NCBI GenBank assembly: GCA_903840265.1
Contig: CAIMFH010000099.1
Coordinates: 1 to 57,158 of the forward strand
Source: an uncultured Schlesneria sp.
Lineage (GTDB): Bacteria > Planctomycetota > Planctomycetia > Planctomycetales > Planctomycetaceae
DNA: 57,158 nt
Direction of reading: 5' to 3'
Positions within the stretch are counted from its first letter, which is position 1, and each line of letters starts with the position of its first letter. Made by a program: the position numbers and the translations under genes. Positions 19,776 through 29,700 of this stretch are shown here, one piece after another. A model generated the notes under the pieces. The model did not search any database, was not told the origin of the DNA, and worked only from the letters and a program-made list of their open reading frames with translations.

Positions 19776-22484
19776 ATGCTTTCTTTCGATGCTAGTTCGT
19801 TCGCGATTGCCGGTGCCATTGCCGCGGCCGGACCAATCATCATCCATCTGCTGAATCGACGACGCTTCAAGACCGTCAGTTGGGCTGCGATGGATTTTCT
19901 GCGAGAGGCGCTCGAACGCAACCGCAGAGTCCTTCATTTTCGCGATATCCTACTGCTGGCACTCCGCGTCCTGGCCGTCGTTCTATTCGGGCTCGTACTG
20001 GCTCGTCCCTTTTTCAAAGGTTCCGCCGCGGGAGCGTTATGGCATGCGGTCTTGCTCGCGTTCTGTCTCGCACTCACCTTTGGCGCAGGGATCGCCTTCG
20101 CAACATCGTCCAAAAGCCAGGGCCGAACACGATTGGCGGCAACAGGGGTGCTGCTGCTGGGGTTGATCGGTTCCGCATTTGGTGCTGTGGGAATCGCCCG
20201 CCAGTCATCGGCCAACGGTGAGGCGGCAGCGAACGCACGGGCTCCAGTGCATGCCGTCCTCATCATCGACAACAGTCGCAGCATGGGAGTGGAAGCTCTT
20301 GGTGGCACGCTGCTGGATCGAGCGAAGGGTAAGGCGGTCGAATTCATTGACTCGCTGCCACCCGAAAGTCGAATCACAGTCTTGCCGCTCGCCGGTGCGG
20401 AAGATCAGTCGTTCACATTGAATGCATATCCGAATAAGGAAGATGCCCGCCGACAGCTCGAACGAGTCAAGCTGGTCGATACCGAGGGAAGCGTTCGATA
20501 CGGGCTGGAACAGGCGCAGCAAGCCTGTCAGCAGATGCCAGATCTGCCCACGAAACGCGTCGTCTTAATCACCGACCTCCAGGCGAACCAGTGGCAGTCC
20601 GGAGTCGCTCCTGAATTGCTGAAACAACTGACCGGGATGCAGGTCGTCGATGTCACCACCACCTCTGCCGCAAACGTCTTTGTCTCAAAATTGCATTTGG
20701 AAGACGGCTTGGCCAGCGCCGAAGTTCCTTGCCGCCTGTTAGCGCGCATCGAAGCTTCCAGTGCGACCCCAACCAGGGACGCCACTCCATTTGAAGCACA
20801 AGTGCGACTATTGATCGACGGAACCGAAGTTGCCAGCCAGTCTGTCGAGTTGTCGCCCGGACAATCGCGAGAAGTTGAGTTCACACATCAATTCGACGTC
20901 GTCGCCGATCCACTCAAACCGGGTTCCGCAGTGGCAACAGTCGTCGTTCAATCCGAACGACAATCCTCCGATCAATTGCCGTCTGATAATTATCAGCAGA
21001 TCGTTGTTCCGATCGTCGCCTCGTTACCTGTCGTGTTCGTGGATCAATACGGCGACGACGAGAATCTCGAAAAGAACAAGATCGGCGAAACCTATGCGTT
21101 GCGGCATCTGATGGCTCCTCGGTCAAGTAGCGATAAATCGCAGCGACGACTGATCCATATCGAACACGTCCGGCCCGAGCAGGTGACTCAGGAACTTCTG
21201 GAATCAGCTCGACTAGTCGTCATCGCGGGTGTGGAGCGACCTGATGAGGGATTGGTTTCGATACTGCGGGAATTTGTCCAGCAAGGGGGGCCGTTGGTCA
21301 TTCTAGCGGGCGCCCACTTCGACTCTGTCGCCTGGCAGGAACGTGCCTGGCTGGATGGACGCGGGATCCTGCCCGCCCCATTGGATGCCAAGGCGCTGGG
21401 CGTCACGCCAGAAGAGGCACCTCAACAAGTACAGGCCTTCTTCGCACGATTCGCATCGATGCATCACGACTTCTTTCTGGTTGACGGCGAAGATCCTCAA
21501 TCGCTCGCGTCACTGTTCGAAGCGACTCCATTCTTCAAAGCCGCGAAGGTCGAAGTCACTGGAACCAGCCTGGAAGCGATGCAGAAAGCAGAGCTTCAGC
21601 GGCTAACCGAAGAGAAGTCATTTCTCGAACAGTACGCCTCGCGCCAATCCGCTCGTTCGACTGAACAAACGGCCTCAGCGCGCGATGCGGAAGAAGATCG
21701 CAAGTATCGTGCGATCGAACCTGCCTGGTGGAACTGGCGATCACCGATGCCGCTCGTCGATCGAAGTCTCGCACCCGCAGATTTGGCCAAACGCGGCATG
21801 CCGCGAGTGTTGGCCACCTTTGACAAGAACGACATGCCATTTGCAATTGAGAGATCGATTGGAGCCGGCCGTGTGGTGATGTTCACCAGCGGTGTTAGCT
21901 CCAATTGGAACTTGCTGCGCGGCTCCGGCGCGATGTACATGTTTCACCGCACGTTCTGCCAGCTCATGGAAGCCACGCTTCCTGTTCGTAACTTTCACGC
22001 GGGACAAAAAATCGCCGTGCCGATGGAACGACGAAACAATCAGCGACTGACCGTGACGCGACCATCAGGACAGCGTGAACCTCTGAACCTGGAAGCAATC
22101 GGCTCGGATGTTTCTGGAGTTTTGATTCGTCGACCCGTCGTCGCCGGGACGTATCTGATTGCGGCCGAACGAGCCGACGAATCGGCACCTGGCTCGGCGG
22201 CGGCATCGATCGATGAGATCCCACTCGCTGTGAACGGGGCGGAAGCGGAATCGATCCTCCTGACAATCCCAGTTGCCGACTTACAACAGAAGCTGGGTCA
22301 CGAGTACGTGCGTGTATTGACCGCGGATGAACCAATCCAGGTCGAAGGGGGCACGCGACGTGGACAGGATTTGTGGAAACTGTTCGCTTGCTGCGTGCTG
22401 GGAAGCTTGCTGCTGGAGCAATTGGTATTGGCTTGGCCGATGCTTGGTCAAAAGAAACTGGCATCGAGCGAAATCAAGAATTAG
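19776..22484 (+). CDS. BatA-like membrane protein with VWA and GATase-like domains
   Basis: A 902-residue membrane protein. The N-terminus is a BatA_N domain (AAAGPIIIHLLNRRRF, then SWAAMDFL and RDILLLALRVLAVVLFGLVLARP) with membrane segments to about residue 145. A VWA domain follows: MIDAS D-N-S-R-S in IIDNSRSMG near 165-173, and VVLITDLQANQW. Residues about 400-620 resemble a class I GATase-like fold (RLVVIAGVERPDEGLVSILREF) without a catalytic triad. A C-terminal membrane helix (about 870-890) completes it. Bat proteins bind substrates through VWA domains and work with MoxR ATPases. It overlaps no neighbour but is closely spaced (33 bp) with the next gene, in the same operon. Confidence 0.86.
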   Translation: MLSFDASSFAIAGAIAAAGPIIIHLLNRRRFKTVSWAAMDFLREALERNRRVLHFRDILLLALRVLAVVLFGLVLARPFFKGSAAGALWHAVLLAFCLALTFGAGIAFATSSKSQGRTRLAATGVLLLGLIGSAFGAVGIARQSSANGEAAANARAPVHAVLIIDNSRSMGVEALGGTLLDRAKGKAVEFIDSLPPESRITVLPLAGAEDQSFTLNAYPNKEDARRQLERVKLVDTEGSVRYGLEQAQQACQQMPDLPTKRVVLITDLQANQWQSGVAPELLKQLTGMQVVDVTTTSAANVFVSKLHLEDGLASAEVPCRLLARIEASSATPTRDATPFEAQVRLLIDGTEVASQSVELSPGQSREVEFTHQFDVVADPLKPGSAVATVVVQSERQSSDQLPSDNYQQIVVPIVASLPVVFVDQYGDDENLEKNKIGETYALRHLMAPRSSSDKSQRRLIHIEHVRPEQVTQELLESARLVVIAGVERPDEGLVSILREFVQQGGPLVILAGAHFDSVAWQERAWLDGRGILPAPLDAKALGVTPEEAPQQVQAFFARFASMHHDFFLVDGEDPQSLASLFEATPFFKAAKVEVTGTSLEAMQKAELQRLTEEKSFLEQYASRQSARSTEQTASARDAEEDRKYRAIEPAWWNWRSPMPLVDRSLAPADLAKRGMPRVLATFDKNDMPFAIERSIGAGRVVMFTSGVSSNWNLLRGSGAMYMFHRTFCQLMEATLPVRNFHAGQKIAVPMERRNNQRLTVTRPSGQREPLNLEAIGSDVSGVLIRRPVVAGTYLIAAERADESAPGSAAASIDEIPLAVNGAEAESILLTIPVADLQQKLGHEYVRVLTADEPIQVEGGTRRGQDLWKLFACCVLGSLLLEQLVLAWPMLGQKKLASSEIKN

Positions 22485-22517
22485 TTCTGGCGCAATGCCA
22501 CTGGTCAAGGTTGGGAA

Positions 22518-24959
22518 ATGAACTGGACGTCGACGATCGGCCGAATGCTGGGTTACGACAACGTGTCGAGGATCGACTCGGCACATGTGTCGTTTGGCTC
22601 GGCGTGGGCTCATGCGCAGCCCGCGTTGGTCGTCTTCGGCTGTATTGGCCTGGCAGCTCTTTCCGTCTGGTTCTATCTTCGCTGGCAAGCGCGCGGACAT
22701 CGACCAACTCGTTTGATACTCGCCACGCTACGCGCCGTCGCGTTGTGTGGACTGCTGCTGATCCTTGCCGATCCGACACTTGAATTGATCTTCGTCAGCG
22801 AGCCAAAGCCGGTGTTGTGGATGTTGCTGGATGGCAGCGACAGCATGTCGATTCCAGATGAACTCCCCGCCGAGGAACGTGATGCACTCGCCAAGGCAGT
22901 GGACTTGGCTGCGTACCAGAAGGCTCATTCCCGTGAAGCCGAACGGCCGGCGCGTGCCGACTATGCCAGGGCGATGCTGGCTCGCAAAGACAAGAATCTG
23001 CTGCAACGACTGGAAGCCAACTACCGATTGCGTTTATTCACTTTCGCCGATGCCGAAGGGGTGCGGTCACTGAATTCGAGCGACTCAAAGACCGGTGTCC
23101 CAACCAACGTGGATTGGCAGACGACGGGCTCGGTCACGGCTCTCGGTGATGCGTTCGAAGACTTGGCTCGAAAGCATGCTTCGGACAACTTGGCCGCCGT
23201 GCTGGTGATTAGTGACTTCGATCAGAACGCTGGCACGCCCCCCTTAGCCGCAGCGAAGAAATTGGGAGTCCCCATTTTCACAGTCGGTGTCGGCCCACTG
23301 ACCGCGATCGATTTGAGTGTCGATCTGCTCGCTCCGCCCACGATGAAGAAGGCCGAATCTTCCACCATCAACGTGACCGTTCGCCAAAGAGAACTGGAGA
23401 ATACCTCCGTTCACGTCAAACTCTACGCTCATCAGCCAGGTGACATGACGGGGGAAGAGCCCGCGAGGACATTAGTAGGCGAGAAGACGGTGACAATCTC
23501 CGGATCCAGCGAGCAGGTGGAATTCCCATACACGCCCGTCGCCACCGGCCGATTCATCTTCACTGCGGAAATTGATCCAGTCGAAGGCGAAGTTGTCGTT
23601 CAGAACAACAAGGCTGAACGTGAGGTCAAAATTATTGATGACTTCCTGCGTTTGATGTTCGTGGAGTACGAGCCAACATGGGAATGGCGATTCGTCAAAG
23701 AGGTTTTTCACCGCGACAAACTCGTCGGCACGCGCGGCTTTCGTACCTTTATTCGCTCGGCTGATCCCGTCGTCCGTGAAACCAATGAGCTGTTCCTGCC
23801 TAGCCTGACGCTTCCTCGCAGTCAGTTCTTCGAGAACGATGTCATCTTTCTGGGAGACATGCCCGCGTCGGCTCTGACATCTCGCTTCTGCGAGATGACG
23901 AAAGAATTTGTCAGTCAGTTTGGCGGCGGCCTGGTCGTGATGGCAGGCCCTCGATTTGGACCCGGTCAACTGGCCGAGACAGCGTTGGCAGATATGCTAC
24001 CGGTGGTCGTCGATCCTGACGGTAAGCGTCGCGATGACAAAGAATTCCGGTTGGCCCTCACACCAATCGCTGCTCAATACGATTTCATGCGCCTGGGCCA
24101 GACCGATCAGGAAAATCTGAAAGGCTGGAACAACATGGGCAAGCTCCCCTGGTTCCAACCAGTTCGCCGCTTGGAAATCAAAGGGACGCAAGTCCTGGCC
24201 GAGCATCCCACCGAAATGTGCGTCGACGGCAAAACTCCGCAGCCGCTGATCGCCGTGCGTCAGTATGGCCGTGGTGAAGTCGTTTACCTCGCCTTCAATG
24301 AAATGTGGCGTCTCCGACGACTTTACGGCGAAGAGTACTATCGCCAGTTCTGGGGCCAGCTCATCCATCGGCTGGGCTTGAGTCATGCCCTTGGTAGCCA
24401 CAAGCGATTCGTCGTTCGCACAGACAAGCCGCAGTATCGAGCCGACGATCAAGTGTTGATCACTGTTGAAGCCTACGATAAAGAATTCCAACCGCTCGAC
24501 GCGAAGGATGTCCCGGATCATCGACTCGTTGCCGAACTGATTCGCCCCGACCGCGATACGGACGGAAATCGATCTCAAGTCTTCAGCATTCCTCAACTAA
24601 AACCGGGGGTCTTCGAAACGCGGATCCCGGTGTTCAGCGGTGGCGAATATCGCCTGCGTGTCACGGACCCCGTCGCCAACGAGGCGGCTGAAATCAACTT
24701 TGATGTAGCCAATGTTTCTGTCGAGCGGCGTAATCCAGTTCGCAACGTCTCGCTGCAGAGGAATATCTCGGCCGAGACGAACGGGAAGGCCTATGACCTG
24801 ACCGATGTGGATCACTTCCCCGACGACTTCTCGGCCCCGCGATTGCGCGAAACAAGCGTCGAGATTCTGCCACTCTGGAGCACGTGGCTGACATTCGGAG
24901 TCGTGATTGCGGCGCTGATGGTGGAATGGTTTGTGCGAAAATTAGTGAACCTGGCTTAA
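22518..24959 (+). CDS. VWA-like membrane protein, second large subunit of the MoxR cluster
   Basis: An 813-residue protein with two N-terminal membrane helices (about 30-55 and 65-90) and one near the C-terminus (about 785-805). Residues about 95-260 are VWA-like: a MIDAS-type LDGSDSMS, then VLVISDFDQNAG. A central region (about 370-560) resembles the GATase-like fold seen in the preceding gene (GGGLVVMAGPRFGP). A beta-rich C-terminal part with a Bacterial-Ig-like pattern follows (residues about 625-740). The pairing of two such large VWA proteins, most of each facing the periplasm, is typical of planctomycete MoxR loci. Function inferred from context only. Confidence 0.8.
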   Translation: MNWTSTIGRMLGYDNVSRIDSAHVSFGSAWAHAQPALVVFGCIGLAALSVWFYLRWQARGHRPTRLILATLRAVALCGLLLILADPTLELIFVSEPKPVLWMLLDGSDSMSIPDELPAEERDALAKAVDLAAYQKAHSREAERPARADYARAMLARKDKNLLQRLEANYRLRLFTFADAEGVRSLNSSDSKTGVPTNVDWQTTGSVTALGDAFEDLARKHASDNLAAVLVISDFDQNAGTPPLAAAKKLGVPIFTVGVGPLTAIDLSVDLLAPPTMKKAESSTINVTVRQRELENTSVHVKLYAHQPGDMTGEEPARTLVGEKTVTISGSSEQVEFPYTPVATGRFIFTAEIDPVEGEVVVQNNKAEREVKIIDDFLRLMFVEYEPTWEWRFVKEVFHRDKLVGTRGFRTFIRSADPVVRETNELFLPSLTLPRSQFFENDVIFLGDMPASALTSRFCEMTKEFVSQFGGGLVVMAGPRFGPGQLAETALADMLPVVVDPDGKRRDDKEFRLALTPIAAQYDFMRLGQTDQENLKGWNNMGKLPWFQPVRRLEIKGTQVLAEHPTEMCVDGKTPQPLIAVRQYGRGEVVYLAFNEMWRLRRLYGEEYYRQFWGQLIHRLGLSHALGSHKRFVVRTDKPQYRADDQVLITVEAYDKEFQPLDAKDVPDHRLVAELIRPDRDTDGNRSQVFSIPQLKPGVFETRIPVFSGGEYRLRVTDPVANEAAEINFDVANVSVERRNPVRNVSLQRNISAETNGKAYDLTDVDHFPDDFSAPRLRETSVEILPLWSTWLTFGVVIAALMVEWFVRKLVNLA

Positions 24960-24975
24960 GACGATTTAGATTCTG

Positions 24976-26673
24976 ATGCAAACGAAACTCGGCACACTTC
25001 GAACTCGACTTAGCGGCCTCCGACGATCGCGGGCTGCCGTACGCTGGGGTAGCGCCGTCTGCGCACCACTCGCATTTGCACTGTGGCTGCTGGTCGCCGC
25101 ATTCTGGTGTGACTGGTCTTTTAATTTGCCAGTTGTCTTGCGCGGGGTCGTCTTATTGGGATGGGTGATAGGTGGTGCCTGGGCGATTCGTCGATTTGCC
25201 TGGTCGCTCATTTCCAAGCAGGAATCCGATCAGGATGTGGCCTTAATTGTTGAGCAGCAGCACAAGATCGACAGCGATCTGGTCGCCGCGCTTCAATTCG
25301 AAGATCCCAAAGCAGCCTCATGGGGTTCTTCGCGGCTGAAACAAGCCGTCGTCGATTATGTGGCTGAATTCAGCCCGTCCCTCGATGTTTTTCAGGGATT
25401 CTCGTATCACCCGCTTCCGAAGCGAGCGTCGATACTCGGTGTGACGATGCTGGTGCTTTTAGTCGCCGCATTCGCATTTCCAGGTCATGCCGCCGCGTTC
25501 TGGAATCGATTTCTGTTGGGATCCGCCCACTACCCGACGAAGACGAAGATACAGAATATCGTTGTAAATGGTCAGACGGTCCCCGTGTTCTCCGCGGGCA
25601 CGCCGAATCAGGTGCGCATCCCTTACGGTCAACAGATTCTGGTCGACGTTCAGTGTGGCGGTAATGTCCCAGCAGTTGGCTTCGCAAACCTCTCTGGCGT
25701 GAATAGCGATGCTACGAATCGAGTCAACCTTTCACCAAAACCGGGTGAATCATCGTCTTTCACGGGTGAGATCACTCACGTCGCGGATTCGTTCCGAGTG
25801 CGGTTTCAGTTTGGCGACGCGATTTCAGATCCCGCTGAAATCTTAATTGTGCCACTTCCTCTCGTGGACATTCACTGGGAAATTACTCCCCCCAGCTACG
25901 CAGCGGCGGTAACCAAATCCGACGCTGATGGCGGATCTCGTCAATTGTCGGTCCTCGAAGGCTCGGCAGCGAAACTCACACTGAGCTGTTCCAACAAGAC
26001 GCTGAAGAGCGCGCAGTTGACATTGAACGGTGGTACCGCTCCGCTTGAGTTGGTGAAAGTACCTTCTGCTAATAGCTCTGAATGGGTGCTACCTGCAGGC
26101 ACTCCATTCGACTCGATTCGCGAAGCTCTGAAATACGAAATTCAAGTTGTTGATGAAGACGGGTTGTCGATGGAGCCAGCGATTACAGGACAGATCCGAC
26201 TGCGAACGGACCGATTGCCACGCATCGTCGCCTCTGCCGTCACACGACAAGTCCTGCCGACGGCGACTCCGAAACTGGATTATGCAGCTGGAGACGATTT
26301 TGGTGTCGCGAAGATCGTCGCCGTCGTGCAGATCTCACGCGAAGACGGCACTTCCACCCGACACGAAGTCGTGTCGAAGCGAATCGACGAAAAAGATCAA
26401 CCACAGACGATTGCCCGCGGACAGATCCCGGTTTCCCTGTCGCCTTTCGAACTGCAAAAAGGGGATGAAGTGAAAGTGACACTGGAGGTCACCGATTGGC
26501 GTGGTTCGATTCCCGGCCAAAAAGGGTTGGGCGAATCCGTCACCTTCAACGTGACTGACCTAAACGGCATTCTCGCCCAGACAGGCGATGAAGATAAGAA
26601 GACTGCGAAACAGTTGGACGAGATCTTGCGACGCGAGCTGGGTATCGGTGGCGAGAAGAACGAGAAGAAATAA
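24976..26673 (+). CDS. Membrane-anchored periplasmic protein of the MoxR cluster
   Basis: A 565-residue protein with two close membrane helices (about 22-50 and 52-72) and a third near 150-165, then a long periplasmic region. The last part contains beta-sandwich-like repeats with regularly spaced charged and aromatic residues, and the C-terminus is highly charged (Lys/Glu). It recalls the DUF4175-like proteins found beside large coiled-coil proteins, but I cannot assign it firmly. It begins 16 bp after the previous stop. Its stop codon TAA lies 65 bp before the signal-peptide start of the giant gene. Confidence 0.65.
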   Translation: MQTKLGTLRTRLSGLRRSRAAVRWGSAVCAPLAFALWLLVAAFWCDWSFNLPVVLRGVVLLGWVIGGAWAIRRFAWSLISKQESDQDVALIVEQQHKIDSDLVAALQFEDPKAASWGSSRLKQAVVDYVAEFSPSLDVFQGFSYHPLPKRASILGVTMLVLLVAAFAFPGHAAAFWNRFLLGSAHYPTKTKIQNIVVNGQTVPVFSAGTPNQVRIPYGQQILVDVQCGGNVPAVGFANLSGVNSDATNRVNLSPKPGESSSFTGEITHVADSFRVRFQFGDAISDPAEILIVPLPLVDIHWEITPPSYAAAVTKSDADGGSRQLSVLEGSAAKLTLSCSNKTLKSAQLTLNGGTAPLELVKVPSANSSEWVLPAGTPFDSIREALKYEIQVVDEDGLSMEPAITGQIRLRTDRLPRIVASAVTRQVLPTATPKLDYAAGDDFGVAKIVAVVQISREDGTSTRHEVVSKRIDEKDQPQTIARGQIPVSLSPFELQKGDEVKVTLEVTDWRGSIPGQKGLGESVTFNVTDLNGILAQTGDEDKKTAKQLDEILRRELGIGGEKNEKK

Positions 26674-26738
26674 TGCACCCACGGATGGCGTATCAATTAT
26701 TTGATCATGTCGAAGGACTGAGACCGGGGAGTTCGAAT

Positions 26739-29700
26739 ATGACCGCGACCTATTGGCGAGTTGTTGTGCTGGCTGGATTGGCGTGGATCTCGGCCGTGGG
26801 ACCAGTGTGGGCTCAAGTGCTGGAGCCCGAAGCGCTGCAACGTAAGCAAGAGGATCAGCAACGGGCACGCACGATGACCCGCGATCTCCTCGGCGGGGTG
26901 CTGGACATTCAACTGCGTCAGCTGGAAGAAAACGGCCTGGGCGATCAGGAAATTTTCCGCGACATCAAGCTGATGCGAGCGAATTTGAATCAGCTCGTTG
27001 AGACTGAAATGTCGAAGGTTGTGGACCTGTTGGCCGAAGCCCAGCGAATGCCCCCGGAGAAACGCGAAGCCGCATTCGTCGAAGCACGTCAGCAAATCCG
27101 CACCGTCGTACGGCAACTCGCTGTCGAGCGACAAAACCTCATGAAGCGGCTGAAGATCGCTGAACTGGCCGAGCAAGTACGTCGCTTGATTCGTGTCGAG
27201 ACCGCCGTCCAAACTGCTACTCGCGGTTTGCCTGCTGAGTCCAAGACACGACAAGAAGCATTGACGTTGAAGACAATTGAGGACCAGCGCGATGTGAAAG
27301 AACTGTTCCTGCATCTGGTCGACACGATGATCGACATGAAGTCGTGGAGCGGCACACTTTCGATGGCCGCCGCCGACGGGCTGCGGATCTTAAAAGCGGG
27401 CGATGTTGGCAAACATCTGGACGGCGCCGGGACAACTCTACAGGCGGTTAAGTTTGAAGCGGCGGCGGACCACCAAGAACATGTCATCAAAGGGCTGCGA
27501 GATCTACTGAAAGTGATCGAGCGAGCTCAGGGGGCGCTCAATTCCGAGAAAATGGCGGTGATCGATAAGATCAAGGCCTTGGCCGACAAGCAAAAAGACT
27601 TGCGCGAAGAGACCAGGAAGCTGGAAGAGAATCAGACGCCTTCAGCAGAACTCGTCGAACAGCAGGCCAAGTTGCAGAAGGACATCTCGCAACTGACAGA
27701 CACGATTCGCGACAACTCGAAGGCGGAAACGCATATTCAACAGGCCGAGACTGCAGCACTCGATGCTGCCGCGGATCTTCTCGACAACAAACTCGAAAAG
27801 GCCATCGACGATCAAGGCAAAGTGCTGGGCAATCTGGCCGCCCTGGAACAGGCCCTGAAGGATCAGGCTAAGCAGCAATCGAAAGACAAATCAGCAACCG
27901 AGCTAGCCAAGACGGTGAAGTCGCTGGAGGAAGTGAAGAAGCAGCTCGAAGAAGCCCAGAAGAAGCAGGATACAGCCGAAGCGAAGGCCGAGCAGAACGC
28001 TCAAGCCGCTGCCCCCGAAGAGAAATCCGCTGCTGATAAGATCAAAGAAGCAATGGACTCTCACGAGTTGCCGAGCGCTGTCGAGAATGCGTTGGCCGAA
28101 GCTGTTGACGCTGCGAAAGAGGCCGAAAAGAACCTGGCCGAAGCCAAGCCGGAAAAGGCGACTGCCGTCGAAGAGAAGGCTCTCGACAAAGCGCAAGATG
28201 CGCTCGAAAGAGCGAAAGATACGGTCGATGCGGCGATCGCCGATGCCAAACGTCAGGAATCGGCCGTGAAGATTGGCGAGTTGGCTCGAGCTGCCGAAGT
28301 CCTGGAACGAGCGGCTGCTGAAGAACGAGCGATCGCGAAAGACGCCGAGCAGATTGCCAAGACCGAGAGTGCCGACAAAGCCGCAACGTCCGAGGCCGCA
28401 AAAGACTTGGCCGAACGGCAAGAGGATGTGAAGGCCATTGCGGAGAAGGCTGCGGAAGCGTTGGCTGAAACCGCTCCCGAAGCGAGCAAGGACGCTGCCG
28501 CGGCAGCTCAAGAAGCCAATGAGTCAGGTAAAGATCTGCAATCCGTCGCCGACCAGAAGGCCGCGGATCCGAAAGCTGCCGCAACGGAAGCTGCTGCCGA
28601 AGCGAAAAACGCGGCACAGAAATTGGCAGAGGCGGCCAAAGAACTGCGTCAGGAGATCGCCAAGACCGCCAAGGAATTGGCGGCCATGAGCCAGGAGCAG
28701 GCGAAAGAACTGGCGACTGCTCGTGATGCCGTCGAGAAGGCGATCGATGGCCTTCCAACCGACGACAAGGTTGCCCAGTTGGAAGCCGCCAAAGACAAGC
28801 TGAACGAAGCGATGCAGGAACAGGCGAAGGCCGAAGGGAAGCCCGAAGCCGCCGCGGCCATGGAACTTGCCAATCAAATCGCTGAAGTCCAGGATACCCA
28901 GGACGCCGCCAATGCCGCCGCCGACGCAGCGGAAAATGGTGAAGGTTCTGAACTGAAAGCGACGGCAAAGCAAGAAGAAGTTGCTGAAAAGGCTCAGGCC
29001 GCCGCTGATGCGGCCGCCAAGCGACCACAGGCAGAAAAAGCGAAGAAGGAGGGCAAGACAGACCCACTCGCTCAAGCCTTAAACGACGCACAAAAGGCCG
29101 CAGCCGAAGCGGCAAAACAAACCTTGGACGGGAACGACGCCGCAGCCGAAGCCTCGCGCGAAGCGGCAGAAGCCGCTCTCGAAAAAGCGATGAACCTTGC
29201 TCAGGCCGAATCGCAATCGGCAAGTGAAGCACCAGCCACTGCCAAACCCGACGCACAGGCTCAGGCCAAGGCCGCAGATGCGGCTAAGGGCGCCCAAGAG
29301 ATGGCCGCTGAGGCCTCTCCAGCAGCAGGGGCCGAAATCGCTCCGGCGGCCGCTGCGACAGAAGCGGCCGAAACGGCGCTCACTTCAAATCCTGAAGCGG
29401 CAGCGACAGCTCAAACCAAGGCTGCGGAAGCGCTCAAAGATGCAGGCAAGAAAATAGATGAAGCCATCAAGCAAGCTGCCGCCGAGCAAGGGAAAGCTTT
29501 GGCAGAGCAAGCCATCCAGACCGAGAAGTTGGCGGATCAGGTCGCCAACGCTGATCCTGCCGCTGCGGAAGCAGTCGATGCTGCCGCCGAAGCCGCGAAC
29601 ATGGGAGCCGAAGCACAGGGTTCGCCACAGCAGATGCAAGTGGCAGCCGACTCTGCACAAACGGCCTTGGAGCGAGCCGCCGCAGACCTGGCTGCAAAAG

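Noticed and set aside
28042-29256. Long minus-strand open frame (404 codons) inside the giant gene
   Set aside because: The product is Arg/Leu/Ser/Pro-rich without any fold pattern. It is a shadow of the Ala/Glu/Lys-rich sequence on the plus strand, whose codon bias avoids stops on the opposite strand.
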